Assembly: GCA_016859345.1 (NCBI GenBank)
Contig: CM029128.1
Coordinates: forward strand, 21,480,604-21,544,603
Direction: 5' to 3'
Length of the DNA stretch: 64,000 bases
From: Istiophorus platypterus
Lineage: Eukaryota > Chordata > Actinopteri > Istiophoriformes > Istiophoridae
A program made the translations under genes and the position numbers. Positions 48,551 to 61,000 of the stretch are shown here, piece by piece. Within the stretch, counting starts at the first letter, position 1. Each line of letters starts with the position of its first letter. The notes beneath the pieces are model-generated. The model had not been told where the DNA came from. It saw only the letters and a program-made list of their open reading frames with translations, and did no database searches.

Positions 48551-49018
48551 TCACTGTGGTAACAAAATGTAAGTGGAGACATAGGAGATAGAACACTCGG
48601 AATCCTCTTTTTTCTGGTTTAGGGTGTAGGTTTCTGTGCTACTCTGAGGCTTGTATCCACTGGAGTTTTCCTCTAAACTTTTCCCCTCTTGAAGTTCAGG
48701 CCCTGGATCAGACTGTTGATCCTCAGTCTTTATTACGTTATATGACAGGTTAGTAAATACACCTCTAAATGGAGAAGATGGTAAACCTGAATGAGACGCG
48801 TTCGCTGGAGTGGGTAAAATTAGGGGTTGTGGGGTTAACTTTTTCAGGGGCTGGTTGTAGTAACCCTTTGGAGTTTGAGCAAAAACAAAAGGCATGTTTT
48901 CGGGACAGACATAACCATTCACTGGTGCCCCTGATTTAAACAGCTCTGGAATATCCATGATATCTACTTCACTGTAGTGACACTGATCCACACGAAGAGG
49001 GTGATGACTATGTTCAGC
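48551..49018 (-). CDS. Receptor last coding exon: cytoplasmic tail
   Basis: Encodes 155 residues and the stop. It starts in phase 0 after TTTTCCAG. HYSEVDIMDIPELF (about 762-775) is an acidic, hydrophobic stretch in the place of box 2. GYYNQP gives a YXXQ at Tyr801 and SSGYKPQ another at Tyr870, the latter nearly identical to the GYKPQ and GYRPQ repeats of mammalian LIFR. YXXQ is the known STAT3 SH2 docking consensus. Two more tyrosines lie at 894 and 898. The tail is shorter than in mammalian LIFR. Confidence 0.93.
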   Translation of the reverse strand, partial: AEHSHHPLRVDQCHYSEVDIMDIPELFKSGAPVNGYVCPENMPFVFAQTPKGYYNQPLKKLTPQPLILPTPANASHSGLPSSPFRGVFTNLSYNVIKTEDQQSDPGPELQEGKSLEENSSGYKPQSSTETYTLNQKKEDSECSISYVSTYILLPQ

Positions 49019-52000
49019 CTGGAAAACAGACAAAATGACCTCACATTTAGATAGAACATGGGTGGTACATGCATTTACAAAAATTCTGATAAGGGGTAAA
49101 CTAATAATGCACCTTAATAGTGAAGCAAGATAGACTTTTTTCACCAAACATTAAAGGGGCAAATCACAATTCAATGTGGCACTTTCATAAAACTGGAAGA
49201 CTCCTAAGAAATACTGTAAAATAAATCTACAGCCATGCTAGTGGCATTGTGAGGTTGTACTAATGCTAACGTCAGCATGCTAAGATCCTCACAATCACAA
49301 TAATAACATGCTGGTATTACGCATGTATAATGTTCAGCATGTTTACCATATTAGTTTAGCAATTACCATGCTAATAAGAGCTAACACAAGGTACAAATGA
49401 TGTTGATGGGAATAACATTAGTTCATAAAAGAAAGCACTGGAAAAATTAACATTTTAAGTTTTTAGAATTCATCCTCTCAAAAATTCATGCCAATCCATC
49501 TAATAGCTGTTGAGACATTTCATGTTAAAACCACTTATGTCAACATCATGGTGGTGCTAAATAAAGAGTCAGTCGGGTCACCAAACTTGTACAGACATTC
49601 ATCCCCTGGGGACCAAGCCATTAGTGTCCGTACAAAATCTTATGGCAATGCATCATCAGGTGTCAAGATATTTCAGTCTGAATCAAAGTGGCAAATCGAC
49701 AGATTAACTTTGCCATCCACACAACCACACCGCTAGCATGAGTTAAAGGCATGGTCAAAATCAAAGCACCAGAAGCAAAAGTATCCTAAATTTTAATTTC
49801 TAGCATGAATTATGCTCCAAATATATTTCCTCCTACATTTCGCATTGTGTATCTTTCATTAGAACTCCCATGCCCACGACTTTCAAACTCCACACCCCAA
49901 GTCTCTAACACTGGCCTTCTGTCAAAAATCTTAAATCTTAATTCCAATCTGAGATATCCTCGAAGACGTCGCTGTGACATTATCAAGGTTATTTTCTTAG
50001 ACTTTGTAAAGCTCCATCTAGAGCCACAGCAGACATTAAACATCTGCCTATACTCATTGTGACAAGTAAACTGATTTTCGTATGTAAAATTTGTGGAGTG
50101 CCTTTTTAAGGCATGGTTTTCAGAACCTACCACTGATGTCAACCACTTGTCTGTCAACATTGGCTTTGGGATTGGAGGATACACCCTCTGTTTGATGCTG
50201 TTGGAGATAAGAATGCATGAAAATTAATCTCAAAAAAAGGTAGGGTAACAAAATGCACTAATTAGAGTATCATCAGAAACAAATTGCATAGAAAATCACT
50301 GTGGAGATTTGCTTACCACGCCCAGTGTCTGTAGCAAATGACAGTGATGAGGGAAAGGAAACTAAAAATAGTGACCAGGGAAATGACGACTGCCTTGATC
50401 AAGTTATCAGCTAGTGAGTTAAGGAAAAAAGTTCAAATGAAGAACAGGAGTTAGTAAAATTGAATAAAAGTTCCTTTGTTTTAACAAAGAAAATGAATTT
50501 CTATAGAAGGTCTAAAAGTGAAAAGAAACAAAGTACTCAGTGAGTTCAAGGTGGCAGTAAAGGATGTAGTTCCGCATTCTCCCACTGCAGTCTGTGCCTT
50601 TACTGTGAACGTATAGGAACTGATTTTCAGGTTTCTTGCTGTGAGGCTTGTGGCCTCAGGAATACCTAAACAAAGAGAAAGAAATTTTGGTAATTACTTA
50701 ACAAATAAATCTTCAGGGATCTTTAAGGCTACCATGTATGCCTAGAGAGTGCTTTGTAATTACTTCAGTCAGAAAATCTGCCTGGTATGTGTAGAGATAA
50801 ATTCATCCTGACATGCAATTTTGTTCTGCAGTCTGCGAATATGTATACATGAAGACTATGTGTAGTAAGTCTTGTATATAACCCTGGTTTTCTGATTGCA
50901 GATGCTATCTCTCAAAATAATTGTATAATCTCAAAGGTGTGGTATGTAGGGATATGAATTTTCTCCAATTACTGTGAAATATAAGTTTAAATTCATGATT
51001 GTGGATGTTTTCCCTGCTATAAAACGTTTTTGTTTTCTCCTCCCCAGAGCCTAATTGGCAAATAGAGAGCACACAAGTTGGCTGAGTCGTGCATATAGAG
51101 GCAGCTACACAAAGCCTGTTTTCGGATGTGTTTTTTTACTCTTGATATGAGTTGGAGGTCATCAGCCCAGCTGACTCAGCTGACTGACTCAATGTAGTTC
51201 TGGATAACTGTTAACACCCCATGTCTTCCTCCCACAAATCACATGCAAGTTAGCGCTGACCAAACTAGCAATGAACTCTACTATGCAGTACCCCGTGCTG
51301 CTAAAAATGTACAAACATAACTGAAATGCTGAGAGAAAAGAATTTAAAATCCAGAAAAAATAGAGGTATCCAAATGCTTCCAAATAACTAGTTGCATTTA
51401 GTATCAGCCCCTCTGACAACCAATAACGTCAGGTTAAGGGAATCAGGACCACAGCCCACTGATTTCTAATTTCTGCACCTGAGTGGCAGTCAGAAGACAG
51501 CAGGAATAGCCTGCATTTGCTGGATGTTTGTTTTTTATTCTTAAGCACAATTTTGTGCTCTGATTAAAAAAGATATTTTTAACACCCTAACAAATCAAAC
51601 TAGTAGTATTTTTTGTGTGTATGATTAGCTCAAATCTTTACTACAGAATGATTCAATAAAGGAAGAAAAGCAAAGAAAATGCTTTGTGGTTGGTGCTGCA
51701 TATCCTGCTGTACAGTTTAGCCTGAGTTTGTATCTTATTTCGATAGCAGGGAGAGATTGTAATGTGAAAAATATTAATACCTATAATACAATACAAATAG
51801 AACTGTAATAGATACCAATTACCTTTCATATTAGGGTTCAGCCCTTGTTCATACAACTCTAGATGCTTGTATGTTAGCTCAATTGTATGGTCATTTTTGG
51901 GAATTCAATTTGTGTTTGGTGGGCACAGGAGGGGTAGGACTTCTGGTGTGAGGGATTTGTCCTGTCCTCAGATAGCTTGTCTAGCTTTGGACCCTATCTA

Positions 52001-55000
52001 CACACAGCCCTCACATGTAGCTAAACATAGCTGTAGAGAATGTGTCCTAAACTTTGCCTGCCATTCACACTAACACCTAGCCACAGCTGGCAGTTAACCC
52101 AATATAGCGGTCACAAAAAGAGACAGAAAAGTTGTGCTGAGTGCTTGAAATGTACACACTCTTCTTGATAGAGAGGATACACCAAGCCCGCAAAGAAGAA
52201 CAGCACTCACAGCCGTGGAACTGACCTGCTACAAGATCAACATTGCTGCCCCCAGTGAGACAAATTTTCTGAGGAATGTTCTATCTGCAATCCAGAAGGA
52301 TATGCCCTCCTCTGGAAAGGCAGGCCTGAGAGCAACAGCCATCAAAACAACAGCAACTCTCTGGCATGCACATCTGAACCTTCCTATTTGTGTACACAAG
52401 AGCCTGATAAATTTGAGGTCCCAAGGGACCTGTCCGAAGTCTCTGAGGTCAAGGACAAGGACTTCAGCAAAGACCATCTCAAACACTGCAGCATTACTGT
52501 GAGGAATCTGGAGATCGACACAGAATACAGGAAGGGTTGGCATGCAGTGATGAAGAAAGCCGCTATCATTTTTGAGTGCTTCCATCATGAATGCATCCCA
52601 AATGCAAGAGAACACAGGAAAGCCTCAGCAGCTCCTGCAGGACAGTCTCCTCAGTGCCCCATCTGAACCTGGGTGGTGTGCTTCAAGGACTGACGTCAAC
52701 AGCCACATTTTGGCCGACAGATCAAAGCAGCACAACAACTGACAGAATCACTGACTATGATCAACCAAGAACACTCTGGTCATTTTGTAGAGGGCTGTAT
52801 TATGTGAAAGTTTGTCTCTGATTTTTTGTCACAACAAACTACAGCTATTAAATTATAATATGATCTGATTAACACAGCATAAATAACAACTGTAAAATAA
52901 TAATCATGTAATTGTAATTTTTATCATTATATCACACTGTACAGGAGTTTAATTTTCCCTGTATTTAAATTAAGAAATCAAAACTCTGTTTTCTACTTAA
53001 TTGTAAGTGTAATATGGTCTGTATGGCTGGTGGTGTCTCTAGGTGGGATTTGTTGGACCAGTCATGATTCTTATTCCCAATCTGCCTTTTTTCAGTAAAC
53101 TCAGTTCAGCTTAAGCACCATGGCACCAGAGTGGTATGACATGCCTGCCAGGTGGTTAGAAGACTTTGGCAGGGGTAAAGCAATAAATATCTTAAAATTA
53201 CAGGCATGCTCTAGAGCTCCTGTCCAGCTCTGCATCATCTGATTCACATAATTTACAAGCATTTTCACAACTGGATACACACTCAGAGATTTCAGTTTAA
53301 CCTAACCTGGCAGCAAAGCAGTGTGTAACTACTCTCAGTGGTTGAAAAATTCATGTCTGTTTCACCCTGTATTAAATTAAGCATCAGCAATAGGTATTGT
53401 CAAAAGTGTTGCAACTTTGACCCCATCCCACAGGGATGTTATAGTGTACTGACACACCCTAGTATATATTTCTCCACCACTGAAGTAAGGTGAGAAGTTA
53501 AATCTCTGGATGTCAGCTGGTGCTCAGCTGCTTTTTAAAGTCCTGCTTTTATTCCTTTGTGATGTATTTTAGCAAGGTGAGAGTGAATATACTGTATATC
53601 CTTGACAGAGACCAACTGATACATTGATTTTTAATCAATTTTAACAGCTGATTTAAGCTAATTGTAAATAAAATTGCATCAGTGTTTTTAAAGGGCAGAT
53701 AAGGTACAAGATATTAAAGTAATGGAAAGCCAAACATAGGTATCTGAGCTTTTTATTCCTTTTTTTGTTTTGTTTTTGTTTACTAGTGTCACTTTTGAAT
53801 AGTTTGTCCGTGGAGAGAGCAATACAACACACTGTTAAACTGACTACTACAGAGCAGAATGGAGTCTGTGTTTGTGGATCTGTGTCTTGAATGATAACAA
53901 ATTACATCCCCCATTTCTCCTATATGGTAACCTATATTAGCCTGACAGCATTCGTGTCAGCCATGCCTGATTTTGCTGCAGTAAACCACTACAGCAAAGA
54001 GGTTGAGTGGTGTAGGCCATAGCACGTTTACAAACTTGATTCAACATTTATTTGTAAAATGTATGTCAGTAAGACAGTTCTAATGTGTAAATGAGCAACG
54101 GCACTATTATTTTCTTCCCTATCTGCATAGCAATGACAGGTGCTGTAAACCCACAACACTATCTAATACTGTCTGTGAAAGACAACTAATGAGCTGTTAA
54201 CGTATAGCATCATACTCATTCTTCCTACATGACATAATGGTAACTATATCCCTGACTCACACATCAGCACAGTTATAGTTGGTAAGTTAGAAGCACGGCT
54301 GATTTCCACCAAAGATATTAATATTGTCAGAAAAGCTAGAAGCTGAGACACATTTTATTCTGACTTTTCATAATTAACCATTATCCCCTTTGCTAAGAGA
54401 AGAACTAAGGAAGTTCTAGCAGGTTAGAACAGGTAATATTAGACTTTTTATGAGACCAGCAAAAATATGCTAGAAATATGTGAATGTGTGCTGAGAAAAG
54501 TAAATGATTGAAAGCTGAACACTCCCTGTGCCCCCCCTGAATAACTAAATGTGAGGGATCCTTTTCAAAAGTTCCTGCTTATGAGATGTCGGTGTTATCA
54601 AAAAATGAGTATCTGCCAATTTATCATTATCAAATTTTCTAAACCCTCAAATATTAAAATTGGCATAAAATTTAACAATCTATAATAGCATCATTTGTAG
54701 CCTATTATCTTGAAATAAGTGTGTCACAATACCTGTGCTCACATTGAAGACCATGTTGTTGTTGTTGTCGTTGGACCAATACAGAATATAGCCTTGGATG
54801 AAAGCAGTCTGTTCTGATAGGGATATTGGATCCCAGGATACCTCAACATTTGAATCCTGCTGTTTCCATTTCAGCTTTTTAAAGAGGTTATCTTGTATTC
54901 CTGGCAAAGCATAACATGGGTAAAACACTGTTTAACAAAGAGCTATTTTGTGGCACTGGCACATTTATCAAGCAAACACTATGCCACAGGAAAGTCTAAC

Positions 55001-58000
55001 AAATTTCTTACTTTCCTCATTGACATAGCCCTCTCTTCTTTCAAGCAGCACTGGAGCTCCCTGGGTGCAGGCATATATGGATAATGAGTATCTCAGTCCA
55101 TCTGTGAAGTTTTCTAGAGCAGGGAAATAACGAACGAAATGTATTGCAACACAAAGAAAATGTAATATCACATAGGTGCAACTGTTTTGCTAAACAAAAA
55201 TAAAATAAAAATAAAAATGAGACATACTTGAAAATATTCTGGTGTTAGTTACATGAGGAGGCACTTTAAGCCACTCCACACTGCAATGAGCTGAGGTAGG
55301 AAACCAGTCCACTATGTAGCCACAGCTAGCTGAGGGACTGGAAGACCACGACAGGCTGAAGCTGCCATTGTTGCCAATGATCTGTGGGGTATTCACACCA
55401 ATTGTGTCTAAAAATTAGAAGTGAGATTAGACAAAACCATAAAGCTGTAGGTCAACTGGCAAGTATTTGTCCCTGAGGAGATAATATCTCAAAAGCACTC
55501 TATGATTTATCTGAAGTTACTGTAAGGTTTAAGCAGTCTAAGTTAATCATATCAAGTGGACATCTTCCAAAGTCATAATCTTTTTAGTACAAATTCATCT
55601 AGGGAAAAAAGAGAATTTTATACTAAAAAGACTGTCACTTTGGTAGATACTCACTTGAATTGTCTCAGCCTGCTGAAGATTCATATTAGCTTCAGATTAA
55701 CTTTGGTTTTCATTTTTACACAAACCAAGATTGCAGATTTTGTCCTCCAACACTTACATTGGAAGCCCATTATTGGAGATCTTATCACAGCTAATATGAA
55801 CAAAGAAAATGATGACAGCAAGAAAAACCTGTTTCAGTGTACATATGGGTATCTAACTACTATTCCAAATCAGAATCTATGAATCTATGTGAATCTTTCC
55901 TTTAAGGCCTGAATTTTTATTTAACTGTATTGCATACAACTCTGTTAGCTTCATACTTGGATTGAAGGAGGGGGTGGTGATGGTTGATGGAGACGAGCTG
56001 CCGTATTCATTCGTTGCTGTAACTGTGACAATATACTCTTCGGTGATGTCCAGACTGAGTGCAAGATGGTACTTGTTGTGAGCCACTTCGGCTCTGTTTT
56101 TTTGTTCTGTTGTTGTTGTCTTTACCCAGGTCACTGTATAATTTTCAATGGGTCCATGACTCTGGTTTGCCAGTAGCATCTACAAAGAGTTAACACAAGC
56201 AATTTAATTCATCTGGCATAGAGCAACATGCCATAATCCACCCCATTCTCCAGGTTTTTTAATTAAACAACCTCTATAAAGAGTTTGTAATCGTAGCTAA
56301 TGACTTTACTCATGGTTAATAAATAATTTACTAAAACTTAAGTCATTAATTAGATCAACTTTTTTGTTGCTATGTTGTGAAAAATCTATTAGTGAGTGGG
56401 TAGCTAGTCAGTGAGTAATAATGAGCAGAGAAAGTCCTATTGGTCTTCATCAAGTCTGATAGGAGTCACAGGTTTCTTGCTTTCTAATAGGCCAAAAGCA
56501 ACATTACCACCTCAGCTACATCTATGGTCTGGACCTCAGTAACTTTTACAGTTTTACTACTAAACATTAGTGATAATATCAGTCATTTAGCTAATGCCAT
56601 ATCTCGTCATAGCTACTTGATTAGCAGCTAAAAATACAAAGAAAGTGTTGTGATGAAGGGGTTAAACCCAAGAAATTTCCCCAACCCAAAATGTGTTCTT
56701 CATGGGTTGTAGCTGATCTATTAAGCATTAGTCGGTGGTTTTCTAATAATTTATTAAGCAAGTAATTACAACATGTAAAGGCTTTATAAAAAGATGTCTG
56801 GTTAAAAAGCTGCATGTACCCATCTGACTTACTTTCCAAATGATTATAGTCTGATTATCCTTCATATGCATCCACACATCAAGAGCATCTGGAACTGCGG
56901 GGCACATAGACAATCAGTGACCAGAATATGTGAACACTGCCCATTAAAATTCCAACATCTGTTTGCGTGACACTTTATAATACAGCCTGCGATTTACAGT
57001 GTAACTTTGCTGTATGAATCAGGTACCAATAAAATACTTATCAATTCCAACTGCTACTTAAATGTATGTACAGTGGGAGAAAACAAAACCATGGAGAGCA
57101 ATGGAATAGTTACTGCACATATTAGAGGGAAGGAGAAATAAACTGGACTGTAGGAATTTTTGTAAATACTAGGTAACGACAGGGTATATAACTGAGAATA
57201 ACAACTATATTTGGGGGAAATGTTGTTATCAACCTGGTTGCTATTGTGTAATCATAGCTTATAGGCAGAGGACAGCCACACATTGTATTTCAGTGAACAT
57301 ACCAATTCTTATTGTGTATTGTAAAATGCATGTTGTAGTTTCACTCATTAAAAACAAACAAATAATAGTATGTAGTCGGAACTAGAATTTAAAAGAGCAG
57401 ATTTTAATTACATGCATAAGGACAAGCTGAGAAATGGGACAGTATGTTTGAAAATTAGCTCCTAGCGGGCATGTTCATCCATCATCCATCCATCAGCAGC
57501 TTACAAAGGGAATAGAAAACAAACACACCTTTTGTGAGTCCACAGCTATGAAAGGCTTCTGTTATCATCTGAGAGGGAAAAACTATAACGTAAAAGAAGT
57601 AATGTAATAGTATAACATATAGATGTAGATGTATCAAGCATAGAATATCTTTAATGTTTAGTGAGGAACCTAGAATTTATTATTCTGATTCTTTTGATTT
57701 TGTTTCTCAGTACTGTACCCTGTAGGTACTCAGTACTTACAATTATTTTCTCCTTTCATCTAATATGGCCAGGTGTTACTCTGTTGTTCCCCGTAGTTTG
57801 TTTTCTTCCACTTCAGCTACATTTAAGCATCAACTGGAACTGGTTAGTATTTTATTACAGAACAACATTTGAGTGTAAATTACAGGTCGTTTTATAAAGT
57901 GTTACCAGAATTTTTTGTTTGTATGTTTTACTAACTTACTCTTTTACTTACCATCTCCCTTTGTGTGGAAGTTAAATCTTTCGCTCCAGTCACTCCATTT

Positions 58001-61000
58001 CCAGAAATGTTGTGTTGTTCCACATCGTACTCTCACGTTATACCTCCAGTTTGGAATCAAATCAGTCAAAACTGCAAAACTAAGACCAACTCCAGTGTTT
58101 TGAATCTGGGAATATATTATGGACAAGATAATGTCAAAGAAGGATTTTACTTTAAAAACCTTGCTTATGTCTTACTCTTCTTTCTTTTTCAACTCACCAT
58201 GATATTTGTTCCACCATGGCTACAATTTACTTGGCATGTTAAATTTAGCCTAGTGTACGGTTGCACCGTAAAATCCCACTGCAGGCTGACATTTCTGGCA
58301 TTCACAGTTGAAGCTCTCACGTTCTCTGGAGCAAACATGTGCACTGAAACAGAAGACACAGGATAAGCAACTGAATTTAATCATTAAAGAGAAATCAAAC
58401 TGGGATCTACAGTGTAGTATTTTGCTTGAATATGCCAGTGAAAACTGAGTTAAAACCATGACAAACTTGATGATGTATTCAGATTGGATAAAAGCTATAA
58501 AACCAAAGCCCTATTTTCTAGAGCCTAGAATGAATTAATAGACTTTATGCTGTTTCAAATGAAAGGCATCTAAGAATCACATTGCAGCTTGGTCCTCTGT
58601 TAGGTCACAAGTACAGCTTGTGTTTCAAAATTCCTTAATAAGTTACTGTAAGTTTTATGTTTAAAAAAGAAATGTATTCATGTATGTAAACGTATAGATT
58701 CAACTGCGTCCCTAAATTTTCATCTGTCTTTAAATGTTTTCATTCACCAGTGAATCTAAAATAAATGTAGGCTTAGAGACCTATAGAGGCAAATAAGCAT
58801 TTTATCACACAACTATATAAATTTTCATTAAACTGTACCTCTTTTAGTCAGGTCTGCCCTCTCTGAGAGCTCCAACTTTCCAAACTCATTCTCTGCTGTT
58901 AATGTCCAGTTTCCCTCACCATCAACCACTCGCACTTCTTTTGTGCATGTCCCCTGAGACTGAGCTTCACATGGACTGCAGGACAAATGTCAAGAGATTT
59001 TAAATTTAAGTTTAATACAAATAAATTGCTTAATTCTTTCCTTGACATAAACTAATTGGACTCCACCTCCAATATGGAAGAAGGAAAGGTAAAAAAATAA
59101 ATAAATAAATAAAATTAAGCAACTGAAACCCTGTTAAAGTCACTGCAAAACTAATGACGTTCTCAACAGCCTCAGTTGTCTTATGAGATTAATGCTAATT
59201 AGCAAATTTTAGCATGCTTAAAATATATATTTAGGGATGGGCTGTAGCCAATTGTCATTGTGGGAAGGTTAGCATGCTGTTTTTAGCATTTAGCTCAAAT
59301 GATGTGCTCGAGAACAGCATCACTAAGCTCCTGGCATGACTGAAAAATCCTCAGTAGCGGATATTTTTTTTAAATTTTTATCAGAATTTGTGAACCCTTG
59401 GATCATACGTAATTTTTAAAAATTGTGCAATTTCAAAAATCCAACATTTTTCAAAATAGCACAACTTTGAATAACCTGGAAATTTCAGATTAATTCAAAC
59501 CACAGTAATTCAGATAAATTATTTTTAGATTTAAAAAAATGATCAAAAAGTAATTATTCAGATGTGTAAAATCTGATGTTATTTTACACTCCAGGACACA
59601 TTAGCTGCTGCTAGCATAACACAACCCAGTCAGTGACTGAGCTGCCCATCATGAAACCAAGGTTATAGGCATGCAGTGCTACATTGGGGGAGTACTCTCT
59701 CAAGTATTCAGTACTTATTAAATTTTGAAATTAAGTATTCAGTTGCCTCTAAGATTTAAGTCCTTATGACTCGTTTTTGCTTCCATACCCCTGTTTGATT
59801 ACAGTGTACCTTCCTTGAAGCGTATAATTTGTTTTTTGGAGCAGATATGTGTTTCCTCCTGGTGTCCAATGACATTCGACACATTTCAGATCCCTGGTCT
59901 CACATTGAAGATCCTTGTCACCAGGTGGGTCTGAGTCATGGCGATCATCCAAAAAAAAAAAAATAAATAAATAAAATTAAGCAACTGAAACCCTGTTAAA
60001 GTCACTGCAAAACTAATGACGTTCTCAACAGCCTCAGTTGTCTTATGAGATTAATGCTAATTAGCAAATTTTAGCATGCTTAAAATATATATTTAGGGAT
60101 GGGCTGTAGCCAATTGTCATTGTGGGAAGGTTAGCATGCTGTTTTTAGCATTTAGCTCAAATGATGTGCTCGAGAACAGCATCACTAAGCTCCTGGCATG
60201 ACTGAAAAATCCTCAGTAGCGGATATTTTTTTTTAATTTTTATCAGAATTTGTGAACCCTTGGATCATACGTAATTTTTAAAAATTGTGCAATTTCAAAA
60301 ATCTTTGAATAACCTGGAAATTTCAGATTAATTCAAACCACAGTAATTCAGATAAATTATTTTTAGATTTAAAAAAATGATCAAAAGTAATTATTCAGAT
60401 GTGTAAAATCTGATGTTATTTTACACTCCAGGACACATTAGCTGCTGCTAGCATAACACAACCCAGTCAGTGACTGAGCTGCCCATCATGAAACCAAGGT
60501 TATAGGCATGCAGTGCTACATTGGGGGAGTACTCTCTCAAGTATTCAGTACTTATTAAATTTTGAAATTAAGTATTCAGTTGCCTCTAAGATTTAAGTCC
60601 TTATGACTCGTTTTTGCTTCCATACCCCTGTTTGATTACAGTGTACCTTCCTTGAAGCGTATAATTTGTTTTTTGGAGCAGATATGTGTTTCCTCCTGGT
60701 GTCCAATGACATTCGACACATTTCAGATCCCTGGTCTCACATTGAAGATCCTTGTCACCAGGTGGGTCTGAGTCATGGCGATCATCCAAAAAAAAAAAAA
60801 AATAAAAATCCAGCAATTATTAACAAGACCTTTTACAAGGTCTAAAATAGCTAAATTCAGCACAAGACTAAGTCATACTTACAGCCAATATAAGCACAAG
60901 CCCCATTATCAGTGGCTTCCAAATGCTGGGTTCTTGCTTTACATTTTACATTGGTGCAACTGCCATTTGATGGCTGGTTCAGGTTGACGGTCAAGGCATA

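Larger units (their letters stand above)
59092..60800. repeat. Tandem duplication (0.84-0.86 kb unit) containing receptor exon 5
   Basis: Two direct copies: about 59092-59950 and 59951-60800. They are nearly identical through intron and exon. The visible differences are a loss of about 25 bp in the right copy near 60300, single-base length changes in A/T runs, and the length of the A-rich/AAAT tract. That (AAAT)n/poly-A tract sits at the junctions, which suggests slippage or unequal exchange there. Confidence 0.95.

Noticed and set aside
57961..58366. 133-codon plus-strand frame
   Set aside because: Antisense to receptor exons with the WSDWS motif.
59764..59952. Standalone small protein frames at 59764-59952 and 60601-60816
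   Set aside because: These are read-throughs of receptor exon 5 and its duplicate into intron, not separate genes.
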